Below, in pieces: positions 61,501 to 64,000 of a stretch of DNA of 64,000 nt. Under the pieces are notes generated by a model. That model had not been told where the DNA came from. It was given only the letters and a program-made list of their open reading frames with translations, and did not search any database. The stretch comes from Hyperoplus lanceolatus (Eukaryota; Chordata; Actinopteri; Uranoscopiformes; Ammodytidae), in the NCBI GenBank assembly GCA_026929865.2, contig CM049395.1:11107001-11171000 (forward strand), given 5' to 3'. Position 1 is the stretch's first letter, and the number at the start of each line of letters is the position of its first letter. The translations under genes and the position numbers were made by a program.

Positions 61501-63771
61501 CAAACACACTTGACTTCACATTCCACCATTGCAGAAGAACGTGCTGCGAGTTTTAAGGAGGTTTGCTACAGGGCCCGCTCCATCAAACTTTAACAAGCAC
61601 CCGCTGGGACTTTGACTTCTGGCAGCACACTATCAAACCCAACTCTGAAGGTGTGAGAAGGTTGCAGCAGGAGAGATGTCACACTAAGGGAATGGTGAAA
61701 TGTTTAGTGGGTCGGACTCGGAACTGTAGATTTCTACTTCGTGGGACCAAATGCTTTGAGAATACGTTTAAAAACCTCTCCACGTCTTATTATAGGAGTG
61801 ATTCAGTCACTGCAAAAGGACTAGACTCGTATATATTTTCCTGGGTAAAATCATCCATCGTCCAGCATGATAATTGATAAATCACACAGAGCTCATTGCA
61901 CACATACCACAGTGCCACAGTGAATGTGGCACATTCCTGTGGCCACATATTCGAAGAGTCTGACATAATCATATCATAACATTATTGTAACGAAAAATAG
62001 AAGTCAGCAAGAAGACTTGTTTGGGTTTGAATACTTTTGCAGATGTGTTTAGACTACCAGATAATGACATTGAAAAGGCCACAATAAAAGGGCAAAACAA
62101 ACTCTGCATTAAAATCATCAAAAAAAAAAAAAAACAACAACAAAATTGTGTGTTTTCTTTCTTTTTTACTTTTCTTTTCTGTAACAGTAAATGTGTATCT
62201 GTGTATCTGAATCTGATGAAAATGGGGGCGGGACTCGATAAGCCTTAGGCTTCTTCCGTCACCCTTCGGACAACACAAAGTAAGATGTATGATGTGAAAG
62301 AGATAATTGTGTATTGTGTGGAATTGTCCGAAAGAATAAAAAATAAATAAATAAATAATCCGGCGTTAAGACAGTTGATGAACGACACCCCCGGTGCTGT
62401 ATGTGTTTTTTGTCTTGGTGCTGGTGAAGTTTGAATTGATTTGTTGAAGGCGGAGTCAGTGATTCTGGAGAATGATTGTTGTTAAAATCACTTATCAGTG
62501 AATATCTCCTCACAGTCTGCTACCTGTCTGTACTGTATCTGCACTGAAAAGAAATCCAGTGTTAAATACAAAGCCTAGGCTCTATAGGCAGGGATGTTGC
62601 TAGATACGGTGGGCCCTTTGTTTACATACCAGTTTACAGAGCCTAGGCTGTTAACATCAGATTCATTTTTCAGCGCGCACACACAGTACGGACGGACGTC
62701 GGACAGGTATCTGATAGTGAGGAGATATTCACTGATTTTGACAAGAAAGTGATGTTTGTCAAAAACAAGCTCAAGAATCACTGACTCCACCTTTAAATGT
62801 CATTTCACGGATATCATCCTGGTAAAGAATGCAGCCTTTTTGCTTTTAAATCTGCAATAAAGAAGAGTGGAATAAGAGGGGCGAACAGGTAGCTTAAAAG
62901 TTAACAGGATCAAAGCCTGCATCTACAACTTCAAATTTCAGGAGTGAGGTCTTCACTTGGTAGACACCTGAGATCATTTGACACATCAGAGGACACTGAA
63001 GGCTTGAAAAACTTAAAAGTGAGACTTTTAATTATGCGTCTCATCTCGTGTCAGCAGCAATTTGTTTGCGTACGATACACGCAGACTCAAAAGGAGAACT
63101 GTGTGCTGGCATGTGTGTGTGTGTGTGTGTCGAGCATGTGAATCATTCACTACTGCCATTATAATTCTGGGCAGGTGATCAGACTTGACCCCCACCAACT
63201 TATGTCTGGCCCGCCAGCCAAGATCGTGTGCCAAGTGTCTGGTGTTGCCCGACTCCCCACTGGCTGGTTAATGAAGGGCTTGGCGGGGGGAGTCGGGGCG
63301 GGCTGAGGGGGTGGAGGGGCGTGGGATGGGCCTCCCTCCGCTGCTGCTTCAATTGCGGGCCTGTATCGGGGCCAGCTGTTGATTCACAGCTCCTTCTTCA
63401 CCACCACAACAAACAGAGGCCACCACACAGAGCCCCCCAACATGGCACACACACCAACACGCGCACACACACACACACACACACACACTTGTACGGCTAT
63501 ACTTGTGAGGACATTCATTGACAATGCATTCCAAAGCTCCTCAGCCTAACCATATAACGATCAATAGTAAATGCCTTACCCCAAACCTTACACTATCCCT
63601 GACATAAAAATTATTTATATACCTGAACCTTAAAACCAAGTCTTGACAGTCAAACAGCCCCGTAAAAACCCAACCCAAAAGTGAGAACCAGCAAAAATGT
63701 CCTCACTTTCCAAAAATCTTCCCACTCTTGAGGTCTAAAACTCAAATTGGTTCTCACAAAAATAGTTGTAC

Positions 63772-63818
<47 letters not shown>

Positions 63819-64000
63819 GCAGGCGATCAATTTCTCCACGGTCGCTACGGAAACAGAGCTGTCTCTCTATTGGGCTCAGTTGGTGTGAGGAGCGTCCCGA
63901 CTGCATTCTTCCCTGTGCCACTTTTTCCTTCCTCTCTCCATCTATTTCCAATCCTCCTCTCTCTCTCTCTCTTTCTTTCTGCTCTCACCTGCTTCTGTGG
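58579..64000 (-). other. wtip: wtip upstream intron, right part of window
   Basis: No exon matching the WTIP proline-rich N-terminus was found. A minus-strand frame at 59639-59992 (117 codons, one hydrophobic stretch near its start) is open but unrecognised. The sequence 63230-63400 is strongly GC-rich. CA microsatellites are at 63463-63488 and 63776-63817. A MITE lies at 62444-62796. Confidence 0.45.
62444..62796. mobile_element. MITE, family B complete copy
   Basis: The left end TTGAAGGCGGAGTCAGTGATT and the right end AATCACTGACTCCACCTTTAA are inverted repeats. Inner inverted words include 'cagtgaatatctcct' with 'aggagatattcactg' and 'agcctaggct' palindromes. Partial copies occur at 15270-15458 and 20022-20165. 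Confidence 0.8.

Noticed and set aside
63989..64000. Possible end of wtip exon 1 (CAG/GTGAGA on the minus strand)
   Set aside because: It is a perfect donor motif, but in the phase needed the preceding codons (TEAG) do not match the EYFG-type end I recall for WTIP exon 1, and only 12 bases are available.

Overview
This window looks like a teleost fish chromosome segment. The coding sequence is split into many short exons with GT-AG introns. Vertebrate single-copy genes sit among fish-type transposable elements (a BEL/Pao LTR element, palindromic MITEs, a tRNA-derived SINE, LINE tails) and very long (CA)n tracts. Nothing prokaryotic or viral in layout was seen.

Layout. 1-8.4 kb has no recognisable coding exon: it holds a MITE, a TA-flanked inverted-repeat element with a nested LINE tail, and a CpG-richer promoter-like patch at about 5.8-6.9 kb. 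8,571-15,680 (+) is a complete 18-exon glucose-6-phosphate isomerase gene (gpi, 553 aa) with a polyadenylation signal at 16,001. 16-21.6 kb is intergenic with MITE pieces and a scrambled LINE relic. 21,633-29,721 is a BEL/Pao retrotransposon on the minus strand with both LTRs still very similar, a broken gag-pol, and a second element inserted in its leader. 30,868-32,872 (+) is chst8, a Golgi GalNAc-4-O-sulfotransferase (373 aa, three coding exons). 40,443-58,578 (-) carries the last seven exons of wtip, an Ajuba-family protein with three LIM domains and a C-terminal VTEL PDZ-binding end. Its large N-terminal exon was not found and probably lies beyond the right edge. chst8 and wtip converge, with candidate poly(A) signals about 200 bp apart near 35.8-36.06 kb.

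How the genes relate. They do not form an operon or pathway. gpi is housekeeping glycolysis, chst8 modifies glycoprotein glycans, and wtip is an adaptor at junctions and cilia with nuclear shuttling. What links them is linkage: GPI, CHST8 and WTIP all lie within human 19q13.11, so the window is a rearranged, compacted piece of that ancestral block.

I found no convincing previously undescribed biological system. The most interesting signals are a UG-repeat/weak-pyrimidine 3' splice site in gpi that resembles CFTR exon 9, a CA repeat directly after a wtip donor site, an exact 187-bp duplication between two huge CA arrays, a hAT-type element with a perfect 8-bp target duplication, and the nested BEL/MITE insertion.
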